From NCBI GenBank assembly GCA_003952965.2, contig CM025853.1, forward strand, positions 1,320,645 through 1,384,644: 64,000 bases of DNA. The letters run 5' to 3'. Positions 10,796 through 19,930 of this stretch are shown here, piece after piece (positions within the stretch are counted from its first letter, which is position 1; each line of letters starts with the position of its first letter). The notes beneath the pieces were generated by a model. The model was not told the origin of the DNA. It saw nothing but the letters and a program-made list of their open reading frames with translations, and made no database searches. This stretch comes from Morella rubra (lineage: Eukaryota; Streptophyta; Magnoliopsida; Fagales; Myricaceae). The translations under genes and the position numbers were made by a program.

Positions 10796-11011
10796 TCAAA
10801 TCACTTCCCCGCAAATTTTTATGCAGGGGACATGACCAATCTGCTCCATTCTTTTCCTTTTCTTTTCAACCGTCTCAAGCAAAGGACATTCTTCGATCTC
10901 TAGATATCGAAGGGAAGCAGGCAGCCCCTCTTCTAGCAGGAATTTGAACTTAGGGCAGCGAATGATCTCCAAAAACTGAAGTTCAAATACGAGTGTAGGT
11001 TTAGCCTCATC
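10796..11011 (-). CDS. Orphan NLR 3'-terminal exon Y2, open through compensating indels
   Basis: Acceptor TATAG|GATGAGG at 11012/11011; 71 open codons (DEAKPTLVFELQFLEI...) ending CIKICGEVI and TGA at 10796. Compared with Y1 it has lost two bases and then one base in the Lys-rich stretch (LETVEKKRKRMEQ), so the frame is restored before the conserved end. It is the nearest such exon to NLR-A: the NLR-A stop at 11571 is about 0.56 kb upstream in orientation. A late splice from NLR-A to Y2 would replace the last LRR tail, but nothing in the sequence proves this. Confidence 0.5.
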   Translation of the reverse strand, partial: DEAKPTLVFELQFLEIIRCPKFKFLLEEGLPASLRYLEIEECPLLETVEKKRKRMEQIGHVPCIKICGEVI

Positions 11012-11097
11012 CTATAATACAACAGAATAAGGTGACTTAGATTAGATAAACCTAACTAAGTAAGCACAAGGGTACATAACCATCCTATACCAATAAA

Positions 11098-11570
11098 GTT
11101 CAAACTGTACAAAGCTAAGAATGCCAGCCGGCTCCAGTTATAAAGTCAGAAGACTCTGTTTAAGAGAGAAACCTGCACAGAATTCAGACAATTCAATTCG
11201 AAGCTTATAACATCCATAAGGAATTCAAGATAGCATGGTGAAATGCAGACATGCGAAACAAACCTGTCGAAATTTAGCATCCCCATCTTTGTAGACTCGA
11301 CGTCAATTGCTAGTTATGGCATCCGAGAGACCAAATAGTCTCCTAAATAATGGAGCCGATGAAGATTGAAGAAGTGGCCAGAGTATTCTGTTTCATTGAA
11401 GAATGGTTTTAAGAAAACGTTAAAAATAAATGGTAAATCTTATTGACAAATTAATAGATAGCTGAGAAGAGAAAAACGAAAACAAAATACCTAACAGTAA
11501 AAGCTGAATATACCTGAGTCCTTGACAACACTCGTATCCATGCAGGGAATTTGCGAGATGTGGAGCTCCT
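11098..11570. repeat. 3' flank of NLR-A, shared with NLR-B and NLR-C
   Basis: This segment, starting 'ttcaaactgtacaaagctaa', follows the NLR stop codon in all three units (33167-33666 and about 59650-60116). High similarity shows that duplication included the 3' flank. No open frame is conserved; it is probably 3' UTR and intron. Confidence 0.7.
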
Positions 11571-13613
11571 TCAAATCACTTCACCATCAATCTTTATGCA
11601 GAGCACGTGAGTGCTCCATTCTTTTCCCTTTTTCTTTTTCAACTGTTTCTCTAGCGAAGGACATTCTTCGATATACAGATATCTAAGGGAGACAGGCAGC
11701 CCCTTTTCTGGCAGGAACTTGAACTTAGGGCAGCGATCAATATTCAAATATCTAAGGGAGGTGAGGTGTCGAAGGCCCTTGTTGTCAAGAGATTCCATAC
11801 TTGGAAAATCAGAGATGGTAAGATTTTTCAGACTGTTAGGCAGCAACCACGCCTCTGGAAAGGACTTCACATCTTCTGATTTGCCTCCGATTGTCAATCC
11901 TACAAGAGAGGGGAGATTTTCCAAGCCCCATCCCATCCTGCTGGCAATGAGTTTGTCACAATTGGTGATGGAGATTTCAATCAAAGTAGGAGGCAAGCCC
12001 CCTTCAGGAAAGGACTCAATTTCTGGACAATCTCTTATCTGCAAATACTTCAGAGAGGGAAGCAGTATGTGCATCTTTTCCGGTAGTAACCTCAGACTCG
12101 TACAATTGAGGATGTAAAAATGTATAAGATTGGTGGCACGCAATCCTCCGATGGGAAAGGACACAAAATTAGGGCAACCTTCGATTTGTATCCACGTGGC
12201 CACTAAATCGCGTCCATTTTGTGGTTCGAGAGACTCCAGATTCCTACATTCCTTGATTACGAGATCATCAATCTTTGAGATGAAGTTTAATGGAAGGGAA
12301 TCATAACCTTCAATGTTGAGAGACATCAATCCAGCTGGCAAATTCTGTAACGGAACGCCGTTACAATTTGTTAGATGCAATCCACGTAGATCAGGAGCCC
12401 TAGGGATTGAAGCCACCAGCTGCGGACAATTATTAATCCCAAGTTCGGCTAATGAAGGAAGATGGATGGGCAAAGCTGCTGTTAGCTTGGGACAATTATG
12501 AATCCAAAGCCCTTCAAGATTAGAAAAAAAGGCTCCATCTTCAGCACCGAAACTTGCGATCCATTTCTCCCACTCCCGCATATTCCTAAACTCAAGAGAT
12601 TTCAAGACTCCAAATGGCTTTATTGAAGAACAAGCACTAGTGCCATAGAACTCGGGGCCCACTGTAACAATTCCATCAAGGCCATCAATTTTTAGACGTT
12701 CCAGAGAGGGTAGCTGCCCAATTGGTGGAAACACGCGACAAGATTTACAATCGGACAGATAGAGAGACGTCATTTTAGAGAATGAAGATCGCCCAACCCA
12801 ATTTGGAAAACTTGTACCGCTATAGCCTCTGATAGAGAGCGCTTTTAAGTTTGTATGAGGCTCGAGACTGTTCAATACGCCGACGCTTTGACTTTCTGCA
12901 ATATTACCATCAGCGGTCCATCCCAACTCCAAGCTTTCAAGGTACTTGATATTCTTTAAGCTTGCATCTGCAGCAGATACAACATTTTGGAGCTCCGAGA
13001 TACAAAGCCTTCCCCTGAGATTTACAAGTTTCACCAACTCTCCAACACTTGAGCCACCGTGTTTGCCGACGGCGAACTTCGACAAAGTCCGGAGATTTCT
13101 TAGTTTACCCAATTCAATTGGCATCTCCTTAATGGGAGTATTCTCAAGATAAAGATGACCCAAATTAACGAGTTTATGCATCTCTCTTGGCAATACGGCG
13201 AGATATTTACACCAAAATAAATTCAGTGTTTGTAAATTGCACAACTCACATACAGAATCCGGCAGCTTTCTAATTGAACTTTTAGAAAGGTTTAAATGTC
13301 GTAGATATTTCATTTTGCCAATTGAATCTGGCAATACAATGAGATATTTACACTTTGATAAATTTAGTGTTTGTAAATTGCACAACTCACATACGGAATC
13401 GGGCAACTTTCTAATTGAAGTTTTAGAAAGGTTCAAATACCGTAGATGTTTCACTTTGCTAATTGAATTAGGCAGTTCGGTCACATTTTCATAGCCATGC
13501 AAGGGCAGTTCGGTCACATTTTCATAGCCATGCGCAAGCCCTGATAGCTCTTTACTTAAGATCTGGCCATAACCAAGTGCGAGGAATGTGCGCAACCCCT
13601 TAGACTTCTTCAT
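11571..13613 (-). CDS. NLR-A C-terminal half: leucine-rich repeats
   Basis: 680 codons open to TGA at 11571. The ATG at 13613 is internal; the true frame should continue from the NB-ARC. Repeats follow the plant pattern LxxLxxLxLxxC (for example LRYLNLSKTSIRKLP, LPSLKYLQIRDCPEIESFP). The first LRRs carry a 47-residue tandem repeat with the unit SIRKLPDSVCELCNLQTLNL, and HGYENVTELP is duplicated near the start (see 13471-13533). The end, KGKEWSTHVLCIKIDGEVI, is the subfamily C-terminus. LRRs normally determine effector recognition and autoinhibition. Confidence 0.85.
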   Translation of the reverse strand: MKKSKGLRTFLALGYGQILSKELSGLAHGYENVTELPLHGYENVTELPNSISKVKHLRYLNLSKTSIRKLPDSVCELCNLQTLNLSKCKYLIVLPDSIGKMKYLRHLNLSKSSIRKLPDSVCELCNLQTLNLFWCKYLAVLPREMHKLVNLGHLYLENTPIKEMPIELGKLRNLRTLSKFAVGKHGGSSVGELVKLVNLRGRLCISELQNVVSAADASLKNIKYLESLELGWTADGNIAESQSVGVLNSLEPHTNLKALSIRGYSGTSFPNWVGRSSFSKMTSLYLSDCKSCRVFPPIGQLPSLERLKIDGLDGIVTVGPEFYGTSACSSIKPFGVLKSLEFRNMREWEKWIASFGAEDGAFFSNLEGLWIHNCPKLTAALPIHLPSLAELGINNCPQLVASIPRAPDLRGLHLTNCNGVPLQNLPAGLMSLNIEGYDSLPLNFISKIDDLVIKECRNLESLEPQNGRDLVATWIQIEGCPNFVSFPIGGLRATNLIHFYILNCTSLRLLPEKMHILLPSLKYLQIRDCPEIESFPEGGLPPTLIEISITNCDKLIASRMGWGLENLPSLVGLTIGGKSEDVKSFPEAWLLPNSLKNLTISDFPSMESLDNKGLRHLTSLRYLNIDRCPKFKFLPEKGLPVSLRYLYIEECPSLEKQLKKKKGKEWSTHVLCIKIDGEVI
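13471..13533. repeat. 33-bp in-frame tandem duplication in the NLR-A LRR start
   Basis: Thirty bases at 13471-13500 recur exactly at 13504-13533, giving HGYENVTELP twice. NLR-B and NLR-C have one copy, preceded by RCLRVLSL, which NLR-A lacks. The period of 33 keeps the frame. Confidence 0.85.
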
Positions 13614-13768
13614 ATCATCAAAGCTTTTCCTGAAAGTGGAAAAGTGGCGAGCCTTGTTTCCAATTTCATGGCATTGTCACCTTTCAGCCTTCTTCATAGT
13701 CATCAAAGCTTTTCCTGAAAGTGGAAAAGTGAGCCTTCCAATTTCATGGCAATTGTCACCTTTCAGCC
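13604..13768. repeat. About 80-bp tandem duplication in the NLR-A hinge
   Basis: The segment containing 'tcatcaaagcttttcctgaa' through 'tgtcacctttcagcct' occurs at about 13604-13689 and again at 13690-13768, with small differences. NLR-B and NLR-C have it once. It lies between the MHD region and the first LRR and helps to break the frame. Confidence 0.8.
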
Positions 13769-13937
13769 TAAAAACTTTATACAAGTCTTGCCAAGTCATT
13801 CACAAGATCGTGCATTACAAAAATATCCTCATCGTAACCTAATTGTTGGAACAACGATCTCGCTACTAGATGACGAAAATACTCATCACCAACTTGTTTA
13901 TCTTGTTGAAAGAAACCTTCTGCCATCCATAACAAAA

Positions 13938-15254
13938 TTACTCCTCCTTTCTAAACACATAATCTTGTGGGAATATGGAACAGTAAGCAAAGCACTGTTT
14001 TAGATGGGATGGCAAGTATTGATAACTTAGTCTTAAAGCCGGAATAACGTCAGTTTGCAAATCCCATAATTCACTCTTCAAGATCTTATCCCATTCATTA
14101 ATATCTAGTTTAGACCATAGGAGAGACCCAATTGCCTTAGATGCTAAAGGTAGACCATTGCACTTCTTTACAATTTCTCTACCGATTGCTTCTAGTTCTG
14201 GATGTACTCCCAAATCATTGTCACGAAATGCATGATTTGCAAATAATGACCAGCAATCTTCTTCTGGTAATTTCTTTAGGGGATAAGTTATAGTACTGCG
14301 CATGACTGACGCAACATGTAAACCCCTTGTGGTTGCGATGATCCTACTCCCTTGTGGACCATTTCTAAAGGGTTTGCATAAGATCTCCCAAGCATCATAA
14401 TTATCGTTCCAAATGTCATCCAAAACGATGAGAAATTTTTTTTCCATTAATTTCTGCTTTAATGCAACTTGAAGCAAATCTAAATCCTTGCTATCACCAT
14501 GAGTTGATAAACCTACTCTCTCTGAAATTGTTTTTGTTATCTTCAACACATCAAAGTCATTCGAAATGCAAACCCATTCTTTAAGGCCAAAATGCTCTTC
14601 CACCCTATTATCATCATACACAAGCTGAGCAAGGGTGGTCTTGCCCAGACCTCCCATGCCGACAATAGTAATCACACACAACCCCCCGACACTTTCTTCA
14701 TCTGAGAGCAACGACTTAATTATTGCCTCCTTATCGTCAATCCTACCAAAAATGCTAGATTCATCAACCAAAGAAGTCGTGGGCAATCCTTCTGATGACT
14801 TCTCTCCAACACCTTCTTTTAGACCAATAACGTCCTTTTGCTTTGCTAAATATTCCAGTCTCTCCAGTACCTCTTTTATCTTTGGTTCAATCTTCTTAGC
14901 AAAAGGATGAAGTGAAGTTGAGATGGCTTTGCGTACCTTACTGGCAGTAGTTTGGTATTCAGCATCCAGCTTGGATCGCAAGGCTTCAGTATCAATCTCG
15001 TCCAAGATGTCCTCCGCATCAAAAACGGCATCTTTCAGCTCATCAAGCCATGTTTTCACCGTAGGACTTTTGAGTTGCTTTTCCTCTGCATCTTCGAGCA
15101 CTCCATTCACGGACAGCAATGCTATCTTCATTTTCTTTAAGAGACCATCGTCCAACTCCCTTCGTCGAAAGAAGTCAACGAACTCGCCTGACGCCACCTT
15201 TTCGAAAAACGCCTGAAGCAAGGGAGAGAGAAATAGGGTAGCAATCTCAGCCAT
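13938..15254 (-). CDS. NLR-A N-terminal half: Rx-type CC plus NB-ARC
   Basis: 438 codons. Residues 1-150 form an Rx-N type coiled coil with an EDVID-like motif (DAEDILDEI, 79-87). The NB-ARC has the P-loop GMGGLGKTT (199-207), kinase 2 LIVLDDIW (275-282), RNBS-B GSRIIATTR (302-310), GLPLA (367-371) and RNBS-D CFAYCSIFP (421-429). All residues needed for nucleotide binding are visible. The frame ends at FRKEE followed by TAA, where paralogues continue LILLWMAEGF; a single lost base explains this. As read it would be a truncated CC-NB protein without the MHD motif or LRR. Confidence 0.85.
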   Translation of the reverse strand: MAEIATLFLSPLLQAFFEKVASGEFVDFFRRRELDDGLLKKMKIALLSVNGVLEDAEEKQLKSPTVKTWLDELKDAVFDAEDILDEIDTEALRSKLDAEYQTTASKVRKAISTSLHPFAKKIEPKIKEVLERLEYLAKQKDVIGLKEGVGEKSSEGLPTTSLVDESSIFGRIDDKEAIIKSLLSDEESVGGLCVITIVGMGGLGKTTLAQLVYDDNRVEEHFGLKEWVCISNDFDVLKITKTISERVGLSTHGDSKDLDLLQVALKQKLMEKKFLIVLDDIWNDNYDAWEILCKPFRNGPQGSRIIATTRGLHVASVMRSTITYPLKKLPEEDCWSLFANHAFRDNDLGVHPELEAIGREIVKKCNGLPLASKAIGSLLWSKLDINEWDKILKSELWDLQTDVIPALRLSYQYLPSHLKQCFAYCSIFPQDYVFRKEE

Positions 15255-17475
15255 TTTTCTGCTTTGCAATGGAAGAAAACCGGATGAAGGTGATCGCAAT
15301 GAAATGATCAAACAGCAAGCTCTGTTTTGCTTTTGCACTAAAGATCTGGTCTACTGGGTTATATTGACGGTACAAGAAACTGCCTTGTCGGTAGTGATGG
15401 ACCTACACCGCTCAGGAAAGGACGCGTAGTGTGAGTGGACTGGAGCGACTCCCAGGTCATATGCAATTGCCTTAAGCTAAAGCTCCCTGCTCATTGAATG
15501 TGGCCACATGTTCTGGACCCTCACCACGTGAGGATGCTTCTTTTAACTTTAACACCTACCCTTCATTCTCAAATGGCAGAAATCCCTAGAAGCAAACGTT
15601 AAGCATATTGGTGCCTGAACAAGACAGTTTTTTGTGCAAAAGAGGTGTGTGGGAGCAAGGCCTAATTAGTTCTTGGCTCTGGCTCATCTTTCATCCTCTG
15701 TTCTGGAGACAGAAAAGACGGAGTGGAATGTGGACCGTGGTGGAGTTGGACAGTAACGTGGTTTTTCTTTTTCTTTTTTATAATTATGTAACGTGGTTCG
15801 TTGGTTAGATCTCTAGTCATTCAATGTGACTGGAATACGCGGAAAGATGAAAGCATTGAAAGGAACCGAATGATGAAGTAGTGTCCTGGTTCATAGCTCT
15901 CTGCTTTTTTTACTTCTTGCAGCCTAGCAGAGTACTATCGCTCGTTCAAACAATTACGAACATGTAATCCTGATCTCATGCGATGCATAGGAACTTATGC
16001 TGCGTGCCTTCTGATCATATTTCAACGGTAAAATAGCATGATAAAAGGTTATGTTTTGTGTATGCAAATGTGAAAGGAAAAGGGTATTAACAATTTGAGA
16101 GCCTATATTAAAAAAAGATAAATATAATTTACACCTTTTAATTATAAAAATCTTAATACTTTATCAATCAAATTATGTTTATTTTTATAGCATTGTACTC
16201 GTTGACTATTAATTGCGGATAATTTGTGCCCTTAATTCTTTAAAAAAATTTTTGTCAAGATTTTTTAACCTCTATAACTAGTAGCTGTAAAAAAATTATA
16301 GAGGTATAATTGTTATTTGACATGTAAAAAAATTTATTTTCTATTCAAATTGAACGAAAAACTATAGAAACTGCTTCGTCGGTGGTGCTGGACCTACACA
16401 GCTAAACGACGTGTAACATAAATTATTGAGAGCCATCTATCATTCCATGAAACAAAGACGTCAAGTGGGATTTTTTTTTTTTTATATTGTTTCCCAGCCT
16501 GCCGAGCTTGACTTCCTATAGCATGGACAAGGTTTCTTAGAAATGTCATTCTTCATTATTGGACCATGTCACTCCCATCATTAATTAGTCGTGAAAATTA
16601 CGAACACTTAATCCTGACATCAATCGGTGCATACAAATATATAATGGGAGTTGGTGGGTTTTGATCTTATTCCCAAACTAACAGATATTGCAGCATAATA
16701 CTTTTCAGCATATGTCTACTTAAGTTACTTATAACTCCATTTGAAAATTGTAATTTGGAATCCTTAAAGCTCATTTGCACTGGTTAATTACCACGATATA
16801 TCAAGCTCGGCGACATCAAAGCAGCCTTTCCCCATTATCGCTGCTAAGTCTTTTGTAAAGGATTCTTTCCAATTTAAAAGTTCTCTCTTTCCTCCTGCTA
16901 CTTGCGCACAAGTTCTATGTGAATGATATGTCACTCACTTGGTGGTAGAACGAATAAATGGAGAAAGACAGAGTCCAGACGCCTTAATGGTAGATCCGAT
17001 AAAAATGAAAAATTAGACACTCTTGTTTGCCTGGTCAAGAAAGAAATACCCGTATAAACAATTTGCCATCTACCATTCCTTGAAACAAAGTGGTCAAGTG
17101 GGGTTCTTCCTAACATGTACACGGTTTCTCACACTACCATCAATATCCTGACATCAATTGGTGCATAAAAATATATAATGGGAATTGGTGGGTACGTCTG
17201 ATCTTATTCCCAGACTAACAGATGCAGCATATTCTTTCAGCATATTCCTACTTAAGTTCCTAAAAATAAAGCATCGTCTTAACTTTATTTGTTGATCAGC
17301 TCCCTGCTCATCAAATGTGCCAAATGTTGTGGACCCTCACCACGTGAGGATGCCATTTACGAGATAGCATAATGTGACTGGACAAAGGAACATACGCGGA
17401 AAGATGAAACGAACGGAATCATGAAGAAGTAGTGTACACTGTACAGGTCCATAAATCTCTCTTCTTTGTGGTCCA
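15255..17475. repeat. Upstream flank of NLR-A, shared with NLR-B
   Basis: Conserved with 37443-39900, including a highly similar stretch at 15530-16380 versus 37745-38605. A weak TATA-like ATATAA lies near 15360 on the minus strand, about 105 bases before the start codon, and is kept in NLR-B. It contains one flank-type repeat (15830-16090) and one M1 MITE (16105-16385). Open frames such as 15608-15808 are conserved as DNA in both copies but show no recognisable protein. Confidence 0.65.
16105..16385. mobile_element. M1 MITE remnant upstream of NLR-A
   Basis: Homologous to 655-960, with 'aattataaaaatcttaatac' and the internal 'aaaattatagaggtataatt'. The matching insertion at 38325-38605 shows that it predates the A/B duplication. 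Confidence 0.55.
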
Positions 17476-17479
17476 TAGC

Positions 17480-18205
17480 TCACTACTTTTAAGCATGGAG
17501 TGGAGGAGTTGGTGCGCTAATTCCCAAACTTTTCCAGGAACGTACGCGGAAAGATGAAAGGAACGGAATCACTAGACAGAACCATCGATATACGTCTCTG
17601 TATTCTGTAGAATGGCTTTTCTACAGTGTACTATCGCTTTTTCAAATAATTACCAACATGTGAACCTGATTTCGAGCGATGCATAGGAACTTGTGCTGCG
17701 TGGTTATAAAACTTTGAGTTGTTAGAGCGACTAAAAAGTGACGAGTCATATAATAATTTTTTATATTTATTTAAAATAAAAGTGATAATTTAATAAAAGA
17801 AGAGAGTTTTATGTAATTATTTTATTAGAGTTAAAATTTTAAGAGCTAAAAATTTTTACACTCTAATTGTCTATGTAAATGTGAAAGAAAAAAGAGTATT
17901 GTCTAAAATGTGAAAGAAAAAAGAGTATTCTGAAAAAAAAAAAAGATATATATATATATATATATTTAAATATAATTTACACTCTCTAATAGAAATCTTA
18001 ATACTTTACACTTAAATTATTATTTTTATGGCATTATAGTCACCTTCTATTATTTTCAGACAATTTGTACCATTAATTTGTTAAATTTTTTTGAAAATTT
18101 AAATTGATTTTTTTGACAATTTAAATTGATTTTTTTGCCTAAAAGTATAGCTGTTCAAAAAAGTATAGAGACAAAATTATTATTTAACATGTAAAAAATT
18201 TATTT
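17480..18205. repeat. Flank-type repeat followed by M1 MITE, fused to a coiled-coil relic
   Basis: Flank-type repeat at 17480-17705, then spacer sequence with an AT microsatellite (17946-17966), then the M1 element at 17965-18205. The MITE runs straight into the coiled-coil relic at 'aaattgtaaaaagcacctca'. The same junction occurs at about 41205. Confidence 0.55.
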
Positions 18206-18660
18206 TCAAAAATTGTAAAAAGCACCTCATATCCAAATCGCATAAAATATTTTCAAATATTCCCCCTCCAGATATCTGCATTCATACCAACAAAAGGCCA
18301 CGGAGATGTGAGAACTTCCATCAAAAGTGCACCAAACACTAGATTTCCATCGAAATTTTGAGGGCTTATCTACGATTTGTTGGCTCCGACATCTGGCTTC
18401 TTGTAGAAGCAGAGTTGCTATTCTTGATAGAAATTTCCTCAAGTTTAGTAACAAGCACATGTGGTCGGTCCATAGGAGAGCAATCTGAAACCGAGGATGA
18501 AGGGCTAATCCAGGTCATATAGGAGATTATCTGCCATGTGTGGGCATATGCTAATACCACTGCTTGCGCTTGAGTTATACTTTTAGTAATAAATTCAAAA
18601 CAAAACGACCAAAGCTCCAGCAAAAGTTGATTCGGATCACTCACCTCAACAAAACAGGTC
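18205..18660 (-). pseudogene. Coiled-coil protein gene relic R1 (3' exon)
   Basis: The minus strand encodes fragments of the Ser-rich exon seen best at 47723-47932: SPSSSVSDCSPMDRP, then LEEISIKNSNSASTRSQMSEP, followed by a stretch reading WCTFDGSSH...FCWYEC in the other copies. Frames are broken between these parts. The 90-nt and 117-nt upstream exons are missing here. The family is a plant coiled-coil protein whose specific function I cannot state. Confidence 0.5.
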
Positions 18661-18939
18661 TACGTGCCCACAAACAAGACGACAGAAAAAGAAGGGGAAA
18701 GGTACAGCAAGGATCGAAAAAATAAAGAAATAGAGGAGAAGAGGGAAGACAGGCAAAGCGAAGAGCTTATCCAGATCGGTCTGAGCTTAAACATGCCTAC
18801 AAACACCGAAAGAGACGGAAGCCGCTAAGAGAGAACTGCAGTGCCATTCCAAATCTGAAAGTGGAGTTAAAAAAAATGCGTTTAAAATTTTGTCTTCCCT
18901 TTAAAACATTTGGATAACTCATATTTTCCCTCGCTCTCT
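18661..18939. other. Unique spacer, no feature seen
   Basis: A-rich sequence directly following the coiled-coil relic ('agaaaaagaaggggaaaggt'). Neither strand gives a convincing protein, and I find no second copy in the window. Confidence 0.4.
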
Positions 18940-19307
18940 GCCCGTTTTGAAATGTGCCGACAAATTGAATTCGTCGCTGATGACAAAATTGAATTCGTCG
19001 CTAATAAAGCTTTTAGCGAGAAATATAGAATTTAGTGGCTAAACATATGTGTTTTAGGTATTTAGAGGCAAAATAATATTTTTGTCGGAAAAGAGATATT
19101 TTTAGCGACAACGTTCGATTAGTCGCTGATAACGTCATCGCTAAAATGGTCTGTTAGTGACAAAATTGAGGCTGATAAAAACGTCGTCATCGTAAAACAA
19201 ATTTATATTTTATGCTGAAGAGTATAGAAACAATATTTATTTTAGCTACTACGAAACCAATTTCATTGCTGATAAATTCTTCACTAAACGACAAATCACT
19301 TGTAGTG
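18940..19307. mobile_element. CACTA-type element remnant (right end)
   Basis: The right end reads ...ATCACTTGTAGTG, the reverse complement of a CACTACAAG-type terminus. The interior has several GTCGCTAA / TTAGCGAC motifs in both orientations, typical of subterminal repeats of CACTA-derived non-autonomous elements. A left terminus is not found. Immediately right of 19307 the sequence resumes the flank-type repeat ('gtatgcaaatgtgaaagg'-like), so the element lies at a junction. No transposase frame is present. Confidence 0.5.
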
Positions 19308-19309
19308 TT

Positions 19310-19930
19310 TTGTGGATGCAAATGTGAAAGGAAAAGGGTATTGATACCTTATATGAAGAAAAAAAAAGTGTCAATTTAAATTGATTTTTACCCTCATAAA
19401 ATTGTTGATGTGAAAAAATTATGAAGATAAAATTTCATTTTACATGCAAAAAATTTATTTTATATTCAATTCGACCAAAAATTTTAACATTGAGTATGTC
19501 AAGATTCTCATAATTAAAGGATGCAAAGCATTAACTCACAAAAAAAGGGTTAAGAGTAAGTAACTCACTTACCACCATTTAACTTAAAGTTTTTAGGTTT
19601 AGTAGTATCCACATGCTATATATTACTCTATCATTAGTAATTAAGCTGCTAATTGGTTCTTGACTACTCGAAATCATAGACAATGCCCCTTATTCCCTAT
19701 GCTCTTTGGCTGCCTTTTTCATGAATTTAGATTTGCTTGGTCTTATGAGATCAGTTTTCTTGTGGATATTCTTTTTATCCTTTGCCTGCACAGCATATTG
19801 CTTAAATCACCTCGAATCTGAAGTTGATTTTACGTTACCTCTGATTTATGTATTTATTTTCCCCCATTGTTAGGCCATGACACACTCAATCATCACTTGA
19901 GATGATCTTTCATCACTTGATTAACGTCTT
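19310..19930. other. Repeat mosaic without genes
   Basis: A truncated M1 MITE piece (about 19370-19480) is followed by unique AT-rich sequence and by the start of a stretch shared with 23600-23800 ('ccattgttaggccatgacac'). No coding sequence is supported. Confidence 0.4.

Larger units (their letters stand above)
11571..15254 (-). pseudogene. NLR-A: CC-NB-ARC-LRR disease resistance gene, broken in the middle
   Basis: A full-length CNL of the RPP13-like-1 / At3g14470 class. Such proteins sense pathogen effectors in the cytosol or nucleus and trigger immunity. The start MAEIATLF at 15254 is chosen because NLR-B starts identically, although the frame extends 28 codons further upstream. CC-NB-ARC (438 aa) and LRR (680 aa) are each open. 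Between 13614 and 13937 the frame is lost: one base is missing at the KEEL position, which creates a TAA at 13938; about 8 bases are missing after the MHD segment; and about 80 bp is duplicated. The MHDLVNDL motif is still encoded near 13800-13820. It is either a recent pseudogene or a gene with consensus errors. Confidence 0.85.

Noticed and set aside
11611..12117. 168-codon plus-strand frame opposite the NLR-A LRR
   Set aside because: It is antisense to a clear LRR coding region and its copies are broken in NLR-B and NLR-C; a shadow of the real frame.
15255..15338. The upstream Met at 15338 as the start of NLR-A
   Set aside because: NLR-B starts at the MAEIATLF equivalent and its upstream sequence is not in frame; the 28 extra codons are probably leader.
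15608..15808. 66-codon frame, conserved upstream of both NLR-A and NLR-B
   Set aside because: The whole non-coding region is conserved there, so frame conservation is not evidence for a protein; no domain is seen.
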